From assembly GCA_023426245.1 (NCBI GenBank), contig JAFABB010000051.1, forward strand, positions 262,237 to 326,236: a stretch of DNA of 64,000 bases. Reading direction: 5' to 3'. Shown one piece after another: positions 63,801 to 64,000 of this stretch (positions are counted from its first letter, which is position 1; every line of letters starts with the position of its first letter). The notes beneath the pieces are model-generated. The model was not told where the DNA came from. It did no database searches and saw only the letters and a program-made list of their open reading frames with translations. This stretch comes from Bacillota bacterium. Its GTDB lineage: Bacteria; Bacillota; UBA4882; UBA8346. The position numbers and the translations under genes are program-made.

Positions 63801-64000
63801 CCGCGCGGCAGAATCGAGGAAACATTAGCAAACATTTGGCAGGAGACACTGGGCCTTGCCCAAGTGGGTATTCATGATAATTTCTTCAATCTGGGCGGCC
63901 ATTCCTTAAAAGCGACGGTCCTGGCCTCCAGAATCCATAAAGAAATGAACGTGGAAGTACCGTTACGGGAAATATTTCAACGCCCCACCATCCGGGAGAT
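57849..64000 (+). CDS. Second NRPS of the cluster, modules C-A-PCP-C-A-PCP... (3' partial)
   Basis: An uninterrupted frame of 2050 codons runs to the window edge. ATG 57849 has AGGAGGG 6 bases upstream and starts 48 bases after the previous stop. The first C domain (about 10-430, HHIIMDG 146-152) follows an epimerase, so it should be of the DCL type. Adenylation domain 4 (about 455-947) and 5 (about 1485-1975) both give DAWFLGNVVK (Leu). PCP serines are Ser994 and Ser2019. HHIISDG of the second C is at 1174-1180. Further modules and a thioesterase should lie beyond the edge. Confidence 0.95.
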   Translation, partial: MSSTAKKNIKDIYNLSPMQGGMLYHSLLDADSQAYFEQTLLFIQGDLQVECLGESFKRLIERFDIFRTVFVYKKVGKPVQVVMKERKTKLQLEDITNLSETEQKKFLEEFKVQDRKRGFDLTADLPIRLAVIKLKDDQYGMVWSFHHIIMDGWCLGIIFKDFFEIYGALKNGNMPKLEVTYPYGSYIQWLEKQNSKEAAEYWDDYLKDYEEQAVLPRYRTSSENPVYKPADDSFTIEGLTKERLEDIAKKNHTTLSTIFQAIWGILLQRYNNTEDVVFGAVISGRPSEVKGIEKMVGLFINAVPVRVKSGSDQRFSELLEELTQSAVGAEKYGYYPLAEIQSRTSLKQGLIDNILVFENYPVTEGLNYDRGQQNQFQIVRVESFEQTNYGFNTVIVPGKELNVKFKYNEAIYDKSVIAKIEEHFKGIIQAVIANSNIRVQDIEILSASEKKQVLVDFNQTQAEYPIEKTVQELFEEQVSKGPDQMAVVFKDQHLTYRELNEKANRLAQVLRKRGVGQDTVVGLLVRPSLEMLIGVLGILKSGGAYLPIDHEYPQERIRYMLEDSNSTLLLAQSDLITRIDYSGEVIDLQNEELYRGKGENLPNLNRPADLAYIIYTSGSTGKPKGVMIEHRSLINLCQWHRNYYQVTSSDRSTKYAGFGFDASVWEIFPYLLSGSAIHVIPEEMRLDVGELNQYYEAHGITISFLPTQICEEFLKTRNRSLRKLLTGGDKLRQYVNTNFELVNNYGPTENTVVTTSFVTNQSYPNIPIGKPVSNSRIYILGKNHQLQPVGVAGELCISGDGLARGYLNRPELTAEKFVANPYEVGEKMYRTGDLARWLPDGNIEFLGRIDDQVKVRGYRIELGEIESEILKYGPVKEAVVVAREEENGGKYLCAYIVSAAEEIKVSELREYLAKALPDYMVPSYYIPVERIPLTPNGKIDRKALPLPEGALYAAASYEAPSNPTEEILAGIWQEILGVEKIGVHDNFFNLGGHSLKATVLASRIHKEMNVEIPLREIFQRASIRELAEYINGAGENFYAAIQPVASQEYYPVSAAQKRIYVLNQLNAESTGYNMPAVLVVDGAIDQRKLKEAFKKLIQRHEALRTSFELRDGQPVQIIHEDNDFIIDYREAAPDQVKNMIAAFIRPFDLSQAPLLRVGLIRLSTVKHILMVDMHHIISDGVSANILTAEFLSLYEGEELPKLRIQYRDYSVWQQQLFTSERLREQENYWLKAFNGEIPVLNLPIDYPRPTIQSFEGDRMTFSVDREMTEALNNIARKTGATLYMVLLAAYNTLLAKYAGQEDIIVGSPIAGRPHADLERIMGMFVNTLALRNNPVSNKTFSEFLLEVKTNALNVYDNQDYQFEELVEKLNLTRDISRNPLFDTVFTLQNMKDNALKTTSLQFTPYEFVNKIAKFDLTLTAMETMNGIDFSLEYCTKLFRPETISRMAGHFQTILQEVTRNPEVRLAQLEMMSDVEKHQLLEEFNNTGTEYPKDQTIQALFEKQVIQRAEQMAVVFEDQQLTYGELNRKANQLARVLRKKGVKADTIVGLMVKPSLEMLIGVLGIIKSGGAYLPIDHEYPQDRVRYMLEDSNSRILLTQKDLISGLEFSGEILDLQNEQLYRGDHQNLSNINQPCDLAYVIYTSGSTGQPKGVMIEHRSLMNLCQWHIRYYQVSESDKSSKYAGFGFDASVWEIFPYLLAGSTIHVIPEELRLDPEQLNRYFETQGITMSFLPTQICEEFLKLGNRSLRKLLTGGDKLRQYVRNGFELINNYGPTENTVVTTSFITNQAYPNIPIGKPVANCRIYILAPNMQLQPIGIAGELCIAGDGLARGYLNRPELTSEKFVVNPFVPGERMYRTGDLARWLPDGNIEFLGRIDQQVKVRGYRIELGEIEAQLLKYEPVKEAVVVAKEDQSGNNYLCGYIVAEQELSISDLRAQLGRELPDYMVPAYFVPLTKIPLTPNGKIDRKALPEPDGALYAAATYEAPRGRIEETLANIWQETLGLAQVGIHDNFFNLGGHSLKATVLASRIHKEMNVEVPLREIFQRPTIRE
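57880..60950 (+). other. NRPS module 4 (DCL-type C-A-PCP), predicted leucine
   Basis: The C domain opens NLSPMQGGMLYHSL, the form seen after epimerase modules that dock in trans. The A domain is nearly identical to that of module 1 over its core, and its code is the same Leu code. Confidence 0.83.
60955..64000 (+). other. NRPS module 5 (C-A-PCP), predicted leucine, cut by the window edge
   Basis: The C domain begins at YYPVSAAQKR (around 60990). The A domain has D A W F L G N V V K. The PCP with LGGHSLKAT is complete at its serine, but its last helix meets the window edge. Confidence 0.83.

Overview
The window reads as chromosomal DNA of a Bacillota (Firmicutes) bacterium, probably a deep clostridial or Limnochordia-like anaerobe. 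Supporting signs are strong GGAGG-type ribosome binding sites with many TTG/GTG starts, a SAM-I riboswitch before metK, a PRD-type PTS regulator, and a sua5 - arginine phosphatase - upp - mnaA - atp gene order like that of Bacillus subtilis. An AsmA-like protein and an export ABC system of the LolD/MacB type leave a diderm envelope possible. The genus cannot be fixed from this sequence.

Layout. 1-2.1 kb: end of a small secreted-type protein, then an ABC ATPase and an FtsX/MacB-like permease. 2.4-4.3 kb: a NarL-type two-component system. 4.6-8.5 kb: a sugar ABC importer (binding protein plus two permeases, no ATPase) with a sugar epimerase-like TIM barrel. 9.0-18.1 kb: a self-contained phosphotransferase operon with regulator, EIIA, EIIB, EIIC, a DUF1537 acid-sugar kinase, an Asp/Glu-racemase-like protein, a class II aldolase, and its own HPr and EI. 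18.4-20.4 kb: a lytic transglycosylase and a GNAT acetyltransferase. 20.9-33.2 kb: housekeeping block (Sua5, DUF3108 protein, arginine phosphatase with a coiled-coil insertion, Upp, UDP-GlcNAc 2-epimerase, complete F1Fo ATP synthase operon). 33.2-39.3 kb: SAM riboswitch-metK, a LuxR-type regulator, a DUF192 protein, a uridine kinase-like protein, an AsmA-like protein and tRNA-Ala(GGC).

From 39.3 kb the sequence becomes AT-rich and almost gene-free for 1.4 kb, then enters a biosynthetic cluster that runs off the right edge. It begins with a consensus promoter, a structured leader ending in an intrinsic terminator, and a NusG paralogue of the LoaP type. A 5483-residue PKS-NRPS follows (FAAL-ACP, AT-less KS-KR-ACP, then Leu, Glu and Thr modules, the last with an epimerase), and then the start of a second NRPS (Leu, Leu, continuing). 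Specificity residues read from the adenylation domains predict a lipopeptide beginning (3-hydroxyacyl)-Leu-Glu-D-(allo)Thr-Leu-Leu. This resembles the N-terminus of the Pseudomonas viscosin/orfamide/amphisin lipopeptides, but with a different way of making the lipid. The LoaP-controlled leader and this lipopeptide assembly line are the most interesting system in the window.
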